Assembly: GCF_047250385.1 (NCBI RefSeq)
Contig: NZ_JBLBVM010000040.1
Coordinates: forward strand, 1-64,000
DNA length: 64,000 nucleotides
Source: Glaciecola sp047250385
Lineage (GTDB): Bacteria; Pseudomonadota; Gammaproteobacteria; Enterobacterales; Alteromonadaceae
Reading direction: 5' to 3'
Shown here: positions 45,050-54,610 of the stretch, one piece after another
How positions within the stretch are numbered: the stretch's first letter is position 1
How the letters are laid out: the number at the start of each line of letters is the position of its first letter
Program-made: the position numbers and the translations under genes
The notes under the pieces: generated by a model
Seen by the model: only the letters and a program-made list of their open reading frames with translations
Told to the model about the DNA's origin: nothing
Database searches by the model: none

Positions 45050-46226
45050 GTTACTAAGCAAAATCTTAGGGCGAATTCCAATTGGCTGGTTGCAGTTGAG
45101 TCACAATAGAACCCGAATGTTAGCTGCCATTTTTGGTGTGGCATTCGCAAATGTTCTCGTCTTCGTACAGTTAGGCATTATTGGCGCATTCGATACGAGT
45201 ATCAGAATGACCTATCAACCATTCAAGGCAGATATCATAATTTCTGCGAGTGACGCAAATACGCTTTCCGACGGCTCGTCCATTTCTCGTCGTTATATGT
45301 ATCAAAGTTTATCGAATGAGAATATCGAATCGGCGACTGCGGTGTATGTCGGGTTGCTTAGTTGGAATTTACCCAATGGCAATGCGGCCAGTATGCAAGT
45401 TTATGGCATCCCACCGGAATCCATGCCTTTTATAGAGCCAAGTTTACGCGATACTATGGGGCAGATTACATTGCAAAATACGATGTTGCTCGATAGTAAA
45501 ACGAGAGGATTGGACAAGAAAACCCTGAATGAGATAGTAAGCAGTACGCAGCGCATCGAACTTAATAATATTGGATTGAGCTTAGCTAGCACGGTAGTTA
45601 TCGGGAGCGGTTTTGGTGCTGACGGTAATATCTTTGTATCAGACCAAACATTTCTAAGATTATTTCCAAAGCAGCAAGGTGGAACGCCTTCACATATTTT
45701 ACTGAATGTGAAAACGAAGCTTAAGACGGCAGACGCAATTGATAGTGTTGTTAGCCAGTTACGAGCAAACTTAGAAGCCGATGATATTCAGATTCACTCC
45801 TTAGAAGATCGCATTAAGGATGATGTAAACTACCAAATGACCAAGCGCCCTGTAGGCGTCATTTTCGGCTTTGGTGTGTTTATCGGTGTGTTAGTTGGTG
45901 TAGTTATTGTGTATCAAGTTTTATCTACTGACGTTGCTGACCATTTGAAAGAATACGCGACATTCAAATCAATGGGCTACAAGAACAGATTCTTCTACAG
46001 CGTAATTACAGAACAAGCTGTTTTATTAGGAAGTATCGGTTTTATTCCAGGCTTTTTGTTTGCGATGCTTATTTATAAACTGATGACCATCGCGACTGGC
46101 TTACCTGTGGGCATGGATTGGTCACGCATGGGAATCGTGTTATTTGGCACAATTATCGCCTGCATGATTTCCGGTTTTATTGCAACTCGTCGGCTGAAGG
46201 CAGCAGACCCCGCGGAGTTGTTCTAA
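45042..46226 (+). CDS. DevC-like ABC exporter permease
   Basis: This 394-residue protein has an N-terminal membrane segment, a large periplasmic (MacB-like) domain and three C-terminal membrane segments (FGFGVFIGVLVGVVIVYQVL and two more), as in DevC of cyanobacterial DevBCA. It starts with GTG overlapping the fusion-protein stop, indicating coupling. Cargo is unknown; the cyanobacterial system exports glycolipids. Confidence 0.9.
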   Translation: MAKLLSKILGRIPIGWLQLSHNRTRMLAAIFGVAFANVLVFVQLGIIGAFDTSIRMTYQPFKADIIISASDANTLSDGSSISRRYMYQSLSNENIESATAVYVGLLSWNLPNGNAASMQVYGIPPESMPFIEPSLRDTMGQITLQNTMLLDSKTRGLDKKTLNEIVSSTQRIELNNIGLSLASTVVIGSGFGADGNIFVSDQTFLRLFPKQQGGTPSHILLNVKTKLKTADAIDSVVSQLRANLEADDIQIHSLEDRIKDDVNYQMTKRPVGVIFGFGVFIGVLVGVVIVYQVLSTDVADHLKEYATFKSMGYKNRFFYSVITEQAVLLGSIGFIPGFLFAMLIYKLMTIATGLPVGMDWSRMGIVLFGTIIACMISGFIATRRLKAADPAELF

Positions 46227-46227
46227 T

Positions 46228-46923
46228 ATGAATTCGATTTCTCCTTCTATCTCAGTTAAAAAACTAGACTATTGGTTTGGTGAAGGCGAAGCCAAAAAAC
46301 AGGCTTTGTTCGATATCAACCTCGATATTCAGCCGGGTGACCTGACTATTTTGATGGGCCCTTCAGGCTCTGGAAAAACAACCTTGCTAACCCTCATGGC
46401 TTGTTTACGTACCTTACAAACAGGGAGTGTAAATCTATTAGGCCAAGAATTGTTTGGGATAGATGAAGAGCATCAGATCAGTATTCGTAGAAAGTTAGGC
46501 TTTATCTTTCAAGCTCACAATCTGCACGAAAGCTTAACAGCCCTCGAGAACGTGCTAATGGGTTTACAAGTTCATGGAGCCGGCAATAGAGAGAAACAAC
46601 GCAAAGCTGCAATTCATGCCCTTAGCTCACTAGGTCTAGAGGAGCGTGTGGATTACCTAATTAATAATCTTTCAGGTGGTCAAAAGCAGCGAGTCGCAAT
46701 TGCTAGGGCAATGGTTGCTAATCCACAGGTGATCTTCGCAGATGAACCAACTGCAGCCCTTGATAAAGAATCTGGAAGACAAGTGGTTGAAATTCTCAAA
46801 ACCTTAGGCGAACACCGAAATACCACAACGCTGATGGTGACCCATGATAATCGCATTTTAGATTTTGCGGATAGAATTATTACGATGGAAGACGGTAGGA
46901 TAGTTAGTGATGAATATGCATAA
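46228..46923 (+). CDS. DevA-like ABC exporter ATPase
   Basis: This 231-residue ATPase has Walker A GPSGSGKTT, signature LSGGQKQRVA and Walker B VIFADEPTAALD, with the MacB/LolD-like FQAHNLHESLTALENV segment. It starts one base after the permease stop and completes the fusion-permease-ATPase operon. Confidence 0.93.
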   Translation: MNSISPSISVKKLDYWFGEGEAKKQALFDINLDIQPGDLTILMGPSGSGKTTLLTLMACLRTLQTGSVNLLGQELFGIDEEHQISIRRKLGFIFQAHNLHESLTALENVLMGLQVHGAGNREKQRKAAIHALSSLGLEERVDYLINNLSGGQKQRVAIARAMVANPQVIFADEPTAALDKESGRQVVEILKTLGEHRNTTTLMVTHDNRILDFADRIITMEDGRIVSDEYA

Positions 46924-46948
46924 CTGCAGGGTTGCTAAGGAAATTGAT

Positions 46949-46983
46949 TGGGCAGCCTAAAGCAACTTTAGACCACCCATTTT
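46949..46983 (+). terminator. Terminator after the DevA-like gene
   Basis: TGGG/CCCA encloses CTAAAG (46957-46962) and CTTTAG (46966-46971), followed by TTTT. Confidence 0.6.
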
Positions 46984-47175
46984 GCTCAATTATTCAAGTA
47001 TATACGCAGTCAAGCGTGCAGAATCTACTAAAGTCTTAGCTTTTTCGTGGCTTTTGAGCACAGCAACTGTCGTTTTTCCGATAATTACAATGTAACCTAA
47101 GTTCGGTCCCACGCGCATTTTAAAATTGTGGCAACCCTAATTCACAGGCTATCAAATTAGCTATGAGGAGAACTT

Positions 47176-48162
47176 ATGTTCAAAGGTATTCTGATCAACA
47201 AAACTGACGATAAGTATTCAGTCGCTTTGCAAGACATTAATGAAGACGTATTGCCTGAAGGTGATGTGGATATTGATGTCATGTTTAGTACTCTAAATTA
47301 TAAAGATGGGCTTGCCATTACAGGGAAAAGTCCTGTTGTGCGTCGTTTCCCAATGGTTCCCGGTATCGATTTGGTCGGTACGGTTAGTCAGTCGAGTGCA
47401 GCGAAATTTTCAGTCGGTGATGTCGTTTTGCTCAATGGTTTTGGTGTTGGGGAAACACACTGTGGTGGCTTAGCTCAAAAAGCTCGCTTGAAAAGTGAAT
47501 GGCTGATCAATCTTCCTAAAGGTATGAGCCCACAAAATGCGATGGCAATTGGCACTGCTGGATATACTGCGATGCTTTGCGTTATTGCTCTTGAGAAAGC
47601 GGGTGTTAAACCTGAATCGGGTGAAGTACTTGTCACGGGTGCCAATGGTGGTGTAGGAAGTTTTGCCATTAGCATCTTATCGAAACTGGGTTATACAGTT
47701 GTCGCTTCGACGGGTCGTTTAAATGAGAGTGATTATTTAAGTAAACTGGGTGCGAGTGAGGTAATTGATCGCAAGACCTTGTCAGAACCAGGTAAACCGA
47801 TGGTGCGAGAGCGCTGGGCTGGAGCCGTTGATTCTGTTGGCAGTCATACCTTGGCAAATATCTGCGCAAGTACGAAGTACGGCGGTACCGTTGCGGCTTG
47901 TGGTCTTGCACAGGGCATGGACTTTCCGGGTAGTGTTGCGCCTTTTATACTGCGCGGAGTGACTCTGAAGGGCATAGACAGCGTTATGCGCCCACTTGAG
48001 GACAGAGTTGAGGCATGGGAGCGCTTAGCCGCTATTCTTACACCAGAAGACTTTGCCGACATTTCCACGTATATTGGCCTTGAAGATGTAATTGAGACTG
48101 CAGGCAAGTTGCTTAACGGCAGTGTAAGAGGCCGAGTCGTTGTTGATGTAAATAAAAGTTAA
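47176..48162 (+). CDS. acuI: Acrylyl-CoA reductase / YhdH-type quinone oxidoreductase
   Basis: This 328-residue zinc-free medium-chain reductase has an NADPH-binding GANGGVGSFAISIL block and the AcuI/YhdH features LNYKDGLAITGKSPVVRRFPMVPGIDLVG and the C-terminal RPLEDRVEAWERLA. AcuI reduces acrylyl-CoA to propionyl-CoA, important for DMSP breakdown in marine bacteria, though many copies are housekeeping. AGGAGA precedes the ATG. A DnaJ-like gene follows after 12 bases. Confidence 0.9.
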   Translation: MFKGILINKTDDKYSVALQDINEDVLPEGDVDIDVMFSTLNYKDGLAITGKSPVVRRFPMVPGIDLVGTVSQSSAAKFSVGDVVLLNGFGVGETHCGGLAQKARLKSEWLINLPKGMSPQNAMAIGTAGYTAMLCVIALEKAGVKPESGEVLVTGANGGVGSFAISILSKLGYTVVASTGRLNESDYLSKLGASEVIDRKTLSEPGKPMVRERWAGAVDSVGSHTLANICASTKYGGTVAACGLAQGMDFPGSVAPFILRGVTLKGIDSVMRPLEDRVEAWERLAAILTPEDFADISTYIGLEDVIETAGKLLNGSVRGRVVVDVNKS

Positions 48163-48174
48163 GTTAGGGTTTAG

Positions 48175-48816
48175 ATGAGCAATCGTCAAAGCAACTACGA
48201 TGGTATTCAGGCTTTGTTGCAGGAAGTTCTGAGTTCATTTCAATCTCGATTCGTTGAAGGGATCAGCGAATTCGAGATTATTACACTACTCAAGCAGCCT
48301 CCTTACTCACTGTTTGATGAAGATGCACTGCGTGACTCTCTCATGCTCTTCCAAACTCATTTCGTTTTGTTCCACAGTTTATATCGTTTACGCAATGAGT
48401 GGCGGGAGCAGAAAGTAGGTGAGTTAGATATTGCTGCGACTCAAATCAAGTTACTCCCGAGTGTCAGTTTTGATGCAGCATTACAAACCTCCGATACATT
48501 GGCAGACTACTACCTTGATTGGAACAATATGACGAGCACCGACCAAGCTGGTGTTGATCAATTGTTAGGTAGCTTTTGGCAAAAAATGGCGGGAATAGAT
48601 GTTAATCATCAGCTCTCAGGCGAAGCTTTGAATGAAGCGTTGTCGAATATGCAACTTGAGACGCTTGAGGGCTTAACTTTGCCACAGCTCAAACAACATT
48701 ATCGGAAGCTTCAGCATGCCAACCACCCTGACAAAGGAGGTAGCGTAGAAAGCTCACAACTTGTTCTGCAAGCCTACACAGCATTATATAAACACTTGTC
48801 GAGTCAAATAATTTAG
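48175..48816 (+). CDS. DnaJ-related protein with C-terminal J domain
   Basis: This 213-residue protein has an N-terminal region typical of DNAJ-related proteins (LLQEVLSSFQSRFVEGISEFEIITLLKQPPYSLFD) and a C-terminal J domain with the HPD motif in NHPDKGG. It should recruit DnaK to specific clients. It follows acuI by 12 bases and may share its mRNA. Confidence 0.9.
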   Translation: MSNRQSNYDGIQALLQEVLSSFQSRFVEGISEFEIITLLKQPPYSLFDEDALRDSLMLFQTHFVLFHSLYRLRNEWREQKVGELDIAATQIKLLPSVSFDAALQTSDTLADYYLDWNNMTSTDQAGVDQLLGSFWQKMAGIDVNHQLSGEALNEALSNMQLETLEGLTLPQLKQHYRKLQHANHPDKGGSVESSQLVLQAYTALYKHLSSQII

Positions 48817-48832
48817 TTAGAAAAGCCTTTGC

Positions 48833-50272
48833 TTACTCTGGCGCTTTTTTATCTTCAGGTTTCACTTCATCTTTTTTAGCCGCTTGCGAATCGCCTTTTG
48901 CTTTGGCTGCTGTTGTGGCTTTTTTAGTCGTGCTTGCCTTTTTTGTAGCAGGGGTTTTGGCTGTACTCGCTTTTTTCGTCACTGCAGGCTTTTTCGTTGT
49001 TGATTTAGCTTTAGTGCTTTTCGATGCAGCCGGTTTCTTTTCGGTCGCAGACGCTTTGGCAACCGTGTTCGACTTACTCCCTGTTTTTACGTTACCAGCC
49101 GTCGCAGGTTTATTCAGTGCCTTTTCAGGTTTCGGTGATGGATTCAATTGAGCTGTAGCATCATTTTCATCCATTTTCTTACGATTACGCTTAAACGCAA
49201 TGATCATCAATTTTTTACTGTAAACAGAAATTGAATGGTCTGAAAGTAAAGATGTCCATGGGAGTGACTTATAAAGTAGGGCTTTCATTCGATACAAAAA
49301 ACTAACGGTATACAGCACTTTTACGTCATCAAAATCACCCGGTTGGCAATTAGTAAGGTAGCGCATGTTTCCTGCATGAATATAGCCACCAAACTTATTT
49401 TTTAGCCAAGTGGCAATGCGATAACCTGGCCCGGGAATGAATTTAAACAAAAAGGTGGATAAAGATACCATGACATCACCTGGAGGCAGCATTGTGACGC
49501 AGTCGGCAGCGTTTACTAAACGGTGGATAGGCGTTTTAATATTATTAATCCAGTCATCGTTGCCGACGCGTGGAGAGCCGAAAGTATAACAAGCGGCTAA
49601 ACCACCTTTGTGATAAGTAAACTTAGTAGCAACGGTGGCTAGTGCTCCACCTAAACTGTGGCCAGTAATATACAAAGGCTTCTCGTTTAACTCTGGTTTA
49701 TCGATAGCCATTTCTATGTCTTTGCGAATTAAATTGTACGCTTTATAAAAGCCTTGGTGGATCATGCCTTGGGTTTCGCATTTTATAATATTTGCGCGTG
49801 CATCGGCTTTTATGTCAGTTAGGCTGTCAGTCTCTGTGCCCCTGAAAGCTAATACTAAGTAGTCTTTATGCTCGACCAACATCGCTTGAGAGCCTTCACA
49901 ATCGAAAGTATCGATAACTTTAAACTCCAATTCGCTAAGCTGAGCATCCAATATCTCTCTTGCTTTTTCGGGATTGTGTGAAAGTTTGTCTCTGAGCATA
50001 TCAAGCAAACCGAAACCGTCATTTTTTTCCATTTTTGAAAATGCTTCGATTAGATATTTCTTGATATACTCTGACTTGAATTTTTTTTCTGCGTCGTTAT
50101 TTGGAACTACCTCGAACAGTGGGTTGAATTTCACATATACAACTTCAGACATCACCGCCATCACCCAAGCGGTCCTATCGCTATATGCTTGTCGATATGT
50201 TGGTAGGCTTAGCCCTAATATCTTGAGAGCGTCCTCCTGCTCACCGACTGATTTGAAGTAACTTGTAGACAT
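48833..50272 (-). CDS. Class 3 lipase family protein with lysine/alanine/threonine-rich tail
   Basis: This 479-residue protein has a lipase class 3 core: nucleophile S206 in GHSLGGA, probable acid D257 in NAADCVTMLP, probable His H346 in SDHSISVY, and the oxyanion segment AFRGTETDS. No signal peptide is visible. From about residue 370 the chain turns into a basic low-complexity tail of K, A, T, S and P with AKTPATKK-like repeats, reminiscent of histone H1-like tails. Substrate is probably phospholipid or acylglycerol. It follows the muramidase gene on the same strand after 84 bases. Confidence 0.85.
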   Translation of the reverse strand: MSTSYFKSVGEQEDALKILGLSLPTYRQAYSDRTAWVMAVMSEVVYVKFNPLFEVVPNNDAEKKFKSEYIKKYLIEAFSKMEKNDGFGLLDMLRDKLSHNPEKAREILDAQLSELEFKVIDTFDCEGSQAMLVEHKDYLVLAFRGTETDSLTDIKADARANIIKCETQGMIHQGFYKAYNLIRKDIEMAIDKPELNEKPLYITGHSLGGALATVATKFTYHKGGLAACYTFGSPRVGNDDWINNIKTPIHRLVNAADCVTMLPPGDVMVSLSTFLFKFIPGPGYRIATWLKNKFGGYIHAGNMRYLTNCQPGDFDDVKVLYTVSFLYRMKALLYKSLPWTSLLSDHSISVYSKKLMIIAFKRNRKKMDENDATAQLNPSPKPEKALNKPATAGNVKTGSKSNTVAKASATEKKPAASKSTKAKSTTKKPAVTKKASTAKTPATKKASTTKKATTAAKAKGDSQAAKKDEVKPEDKKAPE

Positions 50273-50356
50273 AAGCCTTTCCTTTTTCTCGCGCTAAACA
50301 TAATGCATATAATCGCTAAAGTACTATCTAACCTAGACTGCACACCTATTGCTTTC

Positions 50357-50932
50357 TTACCGCATTGAAGATTCAACAAAATCAGCTTCTTGATTTCTTC
50401 TAGTTGCGTAGCGATCGCCAAAATTTCTAAGTTCATGTAAAGCTTCAGACCAAGATTGACCAGTAACTAGCCGCCAAAAAGTGGGACATTTTGTTTTTAC
50501 GCTTCCGTACTGAAATTCGACGGAAGCGATGACGGTTTGCCAGCAACCCGGAATACTGCAGAATTCAACTGGGCTCATTTGATCGTATTTGCGAATGAGG
50601 CCGTCGATCACCCGCTGTTTTACTTTTACATCGATAAAAGCAGCTTGTTCTTGGGAAATTTCTAAAGGATGTTGACGTAAATAATTTGCGGCGTCGTGAC
50701 GTTGGAGACCAAGGTATGGATATAATTTTGCAATCAGATTGCTATCCAAGCCTAGTTTTTCGAGGTCGCTAGCATTGCGAGCACCCAGATCAAATCCTGC
50801 GCCGATGGTGACTCCGCTTTTACTATTTCTAACGTCAGGCACATAGCCTCGCGTTAAACTGCCACCTTCTAAGCGATGGATGAAAGAAAAATCTATATCG
50901 GCTTTACTGTTTGTAAACTCGTTCCTTGACAT
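50357..50932 (-). CDS. Pesticin-like muramidase (lysozyme-fold peptidoglycan hydrolase)
   Basis: This 191-residue protein has the phage-lysozyme/pesticin C-terminal domain pattern: FIHRLEGG with catalytic E22, GYVPDVRNSKSGVTIGAGFDLG (near residues 29-50) and the C-terminal LHELRNFGDRYATRRNQEADF. It should cleave peptidoglycan. No signal peptide is visible, so it needs another exit route or an intracellular use. It lies on the same strand as the lipase gene. Catalytic residue roles are inferred from the family. Confidence 0.8.
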   Translation of the reverse strand: MSRNEFTNSKADIDFSFIHRLEGGSLTRGYVPDVRNSKSGVTIGAGFDLGARNASDLEKLGLDSNLIAKLYPYLGLQRHDAANYLRQHPLEISQEQAAFIDVKVKQRVIDGLIRKYDQMSPVEFCSIPGCWQTVIASVEFQYGSVKTKCPTFWRLVTGQSWSEALHELRNFGDRYATRRNQEADFVESSMR

Positions 50933-51145
50933 TTTGTGTCGATTCCATAAAGAAATAGATTCTTATAAGAATTGCACAAAAAATAGACAATGCCAACAAA
51001 ATAAGTTTCTTGTTTTGTTGATTTACATGTCAAGAGTAAATTGTTGTAGTTTTTTCAGCGTTTTACGCAAAGTACTAGCGATAAAAAATTCATTTCATTG
51101 ATCGAAGGATCTAAGCTAGCTTTCTAGCTGTTTCACTTTTTCGTT

Positions 51146-51877
51146 TTATTTAATAAACATCCAGATACCAGCGGCGATCATAAATAGATTTTCTGTCAGC
51201 GATATAAAACCTAAAGGAACGTTGCTGTCGCCACCAACACATGCGCATTTTAACTCTCGATTGTCGATGTAAACCGCTTTGATCACAGATATCGCACCAA
51301 CTGAACCGATAAACAATGAAATAGGGGCAACGCTGTAAGCAGGTAAGTTAGCGATCATTGCAATACCGACATAGGCTTCTAAAAACGGGTAGACGTAGGC
51401 GTACCTGACATTTTTCATTGCAACGAGATCGTAGGTAATAAATGAGTTCGAAAAAGTGAACAAGTCTTGTAGCTTTTGAATCGCAAGCACTGCCATAGTT
51501 AAGGCGACAAATAATTCTACAGTATGCATTGAAAGCAGTTGCTGGGAACTCGTTAAGGCGAACGCGATGCTGAGTAAAAAAGTGACACTAAAAATTGCAA
51601 TTATTGGTGTGTAAGTAGTGCCTTCTTGAGCGGCTTGAGGCTTATTAAAATAATCACGTAAATCGTCATAACCACCAATTCGCTTATCATCAATAAACGT
51701 TTGTGGGGTGGTTTCAATGCTATGTTTTTCCTTGAATTTATCTGTTTCTGCACGTGAGGTGAGGAGTTGATCATCTACAGTAAAGCCCTCTCGTTCCAAT
51801 AGATCTTTCGACTTCAACCCAAATGGACAAATATGATCATCAGTTGCCATTCTGTATAATTGAGCTGATTTCTTCAT
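51146..51877 (-). CDS. Glutaredoxin-MauE/DoxX fusion membrane protein
   Basis: This 243-residue protein begins with a glutaredoxin-like domain (residues 1-75) whose active site is C17-P-F-G20, a monothiol form, with TTPQTFIDDKRIGGYDDL downstream. It is followed by four or five membrane segments of the MauE/DoxX type, ending in CACVGGDSNVPLGF. MauE proteins handle cysteines of periplasmic proteins. The fusion suggests thiol exchange linked to a membrane partner. AAGGATG precedes the ATG. Confidence 0.82.
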   Translation of the reverse strand: MKKSAQLYRMATDDHICPFGLKSKDLLEREGFTVDDQLLTSRAETDKFKEKHSIETTPQTFIDDKRIGGYDDLRDYFNKPQAAQEGTTYTPIIAIFSVTFLLSIAFALTSSQQLLSMHTVELFVALTMAVLAIQKLQDLFTFSNSFITYDLVAMKNVRYAYVYPFLEAYVGIAMIANLPAYSVAPISLFIGSVGAISVIKAVYIDNRELKCACVGGDSNVPLGFISLTENLFMIAAGIWMFIK

Positions 51878-52106
51878 CCTTCTCTCCCATATAGCTTTTA
51901 GCTAGTAAACTTGAACTTATTACATTCCAGAAAAAACTTTTCTTTGTTCGAAGGTTAAGATTTGCTTAGAAATACTACTCATTAAATGATAGTTACATTA
52001 ACTTTATTTTCAACATTCTTGATGAGTGACTCTGTTCCTAGATTCTAAGCCTTTACACTTACTAATAAAGATAGTTATTCTAAGTGCCTTAAAATTAGAA
52101 GGTGGA

Positions 52107-54110
52107 ATGTTCTCTATGTGGTATAAGCACTCCTTACGCGCCCGACTGTTATTGGGTGTAATCAGCAGTTTGGCTATCTTATTTAGCTTGTATGGTTTGT
52201 GGCAGATTAATGAAGTTAAACAAGAAACCCAGGCTCGAGTAGATAGAGATATAACGGCGCTAGTTCAGCTAGAAGCGGCTCAAGTCAGAGGTTTTTTTGA
52301 AGCCAAAGGGCAAGTAATTCATAGCGTATTTGCTAATCCACTCGTACTTGATTGGTTTACAGACTACAAAGAACGTGGCAGTAAAATCAGTCAAAACCCG
52401 CAGTATCAAGACCTTACTTCGTACTTTAAATATTTTTCTGAGCAAGACGCGGCTATTAAAAGTGTGTTTTTTGGCTCGTCTAATACCTTTGAATATTTTG
52501 ATTTAGATGGTCGCTATGACGGCGATCCAAACTATTACACCAATAAGCGTCCTTGGTGGGAAGAAGCCAAAGGTAAAAATCGTTTGTATGTTACGAACCC
52601 AGCCGTAGACGCAAATGATGGCTCTATTTCAACGACAGTAAAAACAACTGTGTACCATAACGAGCGCTTTATTGGTATTGGTGGGATGGATATCCTTATC
52701 ACTACTCTTGGTGAATTACTCGGCAAAATTAACTATCAAAACGTTGGGCATGCTTTTTTAGTCACAGATGAAGGTGTGTTGGTATATTTTCCTGGTTTTA
52801 ATGAGGCATTTCCGCCAGGTAGTGAAATTCAAGAGATAGAGCGTCATTTTAAAAATAGTGAGGGCTTCGTTCAGTTGAAGAACGAATTAAGCAATAAAGC
52901 ACAGGGTAATGCTTTAGTGACTTGGAAAGGCGAACCCTATCAGTTGATTTACCAAGAAGTGGCCAGTGAATACCCTAGCATGAATTGGAAACTTGGTTTT
53001 ATGGTCCCTCAAACCATTGTAAATACTCCTGTTACAGAAGCTATGTGGACGACAGGCCTGACACTGTTATTAATGCTTTTCGCCATTGCCGTTGTGGTGG
53101 TATTGATTGTTGCTCCGGTAATGAAACCGATACACTTTATGCTTAATGCTATGAAAGATATTTCCCACGGCGAAGGTGACCTTACCAAACGCATTGAGGT
53201 GGATCGTCAAGATGAAATTGGCCAATTAGCAGAAGAATTTAACGGCATAATGCAAAAAATCCAAACCTTAGTGCGTAACACGGTAGAGATAAATCAAGAA
53301 GTATCGCAGGCAGCCAAGGATGTGTTTATCGCAACCGAAGACACTCGTAGTGTAGTAAACAAAGAAAGGCAGCAGATAGAATCTGTGGCTATCGCGAGTC
53401 AAGAGATGGCACACACCAGCCAAGAAGTGGCCAAAAGCACTTCCGAAGCTATGAATATGGCTGATACAGCTAAAGCCAATATGGATTTAGGCAGCCAAGT
53501 TCTGCATTCTGCAGTCACAAGCATTGGCGAGTTATCAAAACAAATAGATGATGCCGCTTCAGTCGTTGTGCAGTTAGAGGGAGAAACAGACAAAATTGGC
53601 CAAGTGCTAGACGTTATTAGCAATATTGCTGAGCAAACAAACTTGTTGGCGTTAAACGCCGCCATTGAAGCCGCGAGGGCAGGTGAACAGGGGCGTGGTT
53701 TTGCGGTGGTCGCAGACGAAGTTCGCACTCTGGCTAATCGTACGTCTAAATCAACTCAGGATATTCTGGACATTATTACTACCTTGCAAAGCGCTGCTCG
53801 TCAGGCAAGCGGTTCTATGCAGGCCAGTAACCAGAAAGCAGAAGATGGTGAGGCACAAGTTCAAAAACTAGAAGTAGTTTTAACCGATGCTACTGAGCAT
53901 ATTGACGATATACAAAAACGAATGCAGGGCATTGCTACCGCCAATAGCCAGCAAGCTGCGATAGCTACAGAGGTAGCAAAAAATGTTATGACGGTCAATG
54001 AACTAGCTGATGAGTCAGTAGCAGATATTAAACAAGTTGAGATGAGTATTGGTAAATTACAATCCCTGTCCGAATCTTTAGCCGAAGTGTTAAGACACTT
54101 TAAAATATAG
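52107..54110 (+). CDS. Methyl-accepting chemotaxis protein, dCache type
   Basis: The protein (667 residues from this start) has a membrane segment near its N-terminus, a large periplasmic dCache-type ligand domain (including RPWWEEAKGKNRLYVTNP), a second membrane segment near residue 330, HAMP, and the conserved chemoreceptor tip (EQTNLLALNAAIEAARAGEQGRGFAVVADEVRTLA). It lacks the C-terminal NWETF pentapeptide for adaptation enzymes. It has an RBS-like AAGG before the ATG at 52107; a longer frame from 52026 does not. Confidence 0.92.
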   Translation: MFSMWYKHSLRARLLLGVISSLAILFSLYGLWQINEVKQETQARVDRDITALVQLEAAQVRGFFEAKGQVIHSVFANPLVLDWFTDYKERGSKISQNPQYQDLTSYFKYFSEQDAAIKSVFFGSSNTFEYFDLDGRYDGDPNYYTNKRPWWEEAKGKNRLYVTNPAVDANDGSISTTVKTTVYHNERFIGIGGMDILITTLGELLGKINYQNVGHAFLVTDEGVLVYFPGFNEAFPPGSEIQEIERHFKNSEGFVQLKNELSNKAQGNALVTWKGEPYQLIYQEVASEYPSMNWKLGFMVPQTIVNTPVTEAMWTTGLTLLLMLFAIAVVVVLIVAPVMKPIHFMLNAMKDISHGEGDLTKRIEVDRQDEIGQLAEEFNGIMQKIQTLVRNTVEINQEVSQAAKDVFIATEDTRSVVNKERQQIESVAIASQEMAHTSQEVAKSTSEAMNMADTAKANMDLGSQVLHSAVTSIGELSKQIDDAASVVVQLEGETDKIGQVLDVISNIAEQTNLLALNAAIEAARAGEQGRGFAVVADEVRTLANRTSKSTQDILDIITTLQSAARQASGSMQASNQKAEDGEAQVQKLEVVLTDATEHIDDIQKRMQGIATANSQQAAIATEVAKNVMTVNELADESVADIKQVEMSIGKLQSLSESLAEVLRHFKI

Positions 54111-54145
54111 CGAACAAGCTGAAAAATAGAATAGGGTCCAGATTT

Positions 54146-54610
54146 ATGAAAGTCACAATAATTGTAATGGTACTAACGTTTTTGCTTTTTTCTGAGCATT
54201 CCTTCGCTCAATCGGCAAACCCCAATTACGATCCCAAACTAGCCGAGAAGTATGGTGCAGATGATTACGGCATGAAAAGCTATATATTCGTAATCCTCAA
54301 ATCTGGAAGCAATAAATCGGAAGACAAAGAGGCGATGAATAAGGCTTTTTCCGGACATATGAAGAATATCCATCGTTTGGTTGAACAGGGAAAGTTGATT
54401 GTTGCGGGTCCTTTTGGGAAAAACGATAAGGACTTTCGAGGACTCTTTATATTGGATGTAAAAACCTTGGAAGAAGCGAGTAATCTTTTAGCAAGTGATC
54501 CTGCAATTAGTGAAGACTATTTAGAGGCAGAACTTGTTGAATGGTATGGTTCAGCGGCTATTTCAAGCTATCTTGAAGCTTCTGATAAAGTGTGGAAAAT
54601 CAAACCATAA
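54146..54610 (+). CDS. Exported YciI-like protein
   Basis: This 154-residue protein has a signal peptide (cut after SFA) and a C-terminal YCII domain (IFVILKSGSNKSEDKEAMNKAFSGHMKNIHRLVEQGKLIVAGPFG and DPAISEDYLEAELVEW). YciI domains are ferredoxin-like folds with a His-Asp pair; the function in the periplasm is unknown. It follows the chemoreceptor gene by 35 bases. Confidence 0.85.
   Translation: MKVTIIVMVLTFLLFSEHSFAQSANPNYDPKLAEKYGADDYGMKSYIFVILKSGSNKSEDKEAMNKAFSGHMKNIHRLVEQGKLIVAGPFGKNDKDFRGLFILDVKTLEEASNLLASDPAISEDYLEAELVEWYGSAAISSYLEASDKVWKIKP

Noticed and set aside
48903..49151. Hydrophobic 82-codon frame on the plus strand
   Set aside because: It is the antisense reading of the Lys/Ala/Thr-rich lipase tail, which automatically gives Phe, Val, Ala and Leu codons.
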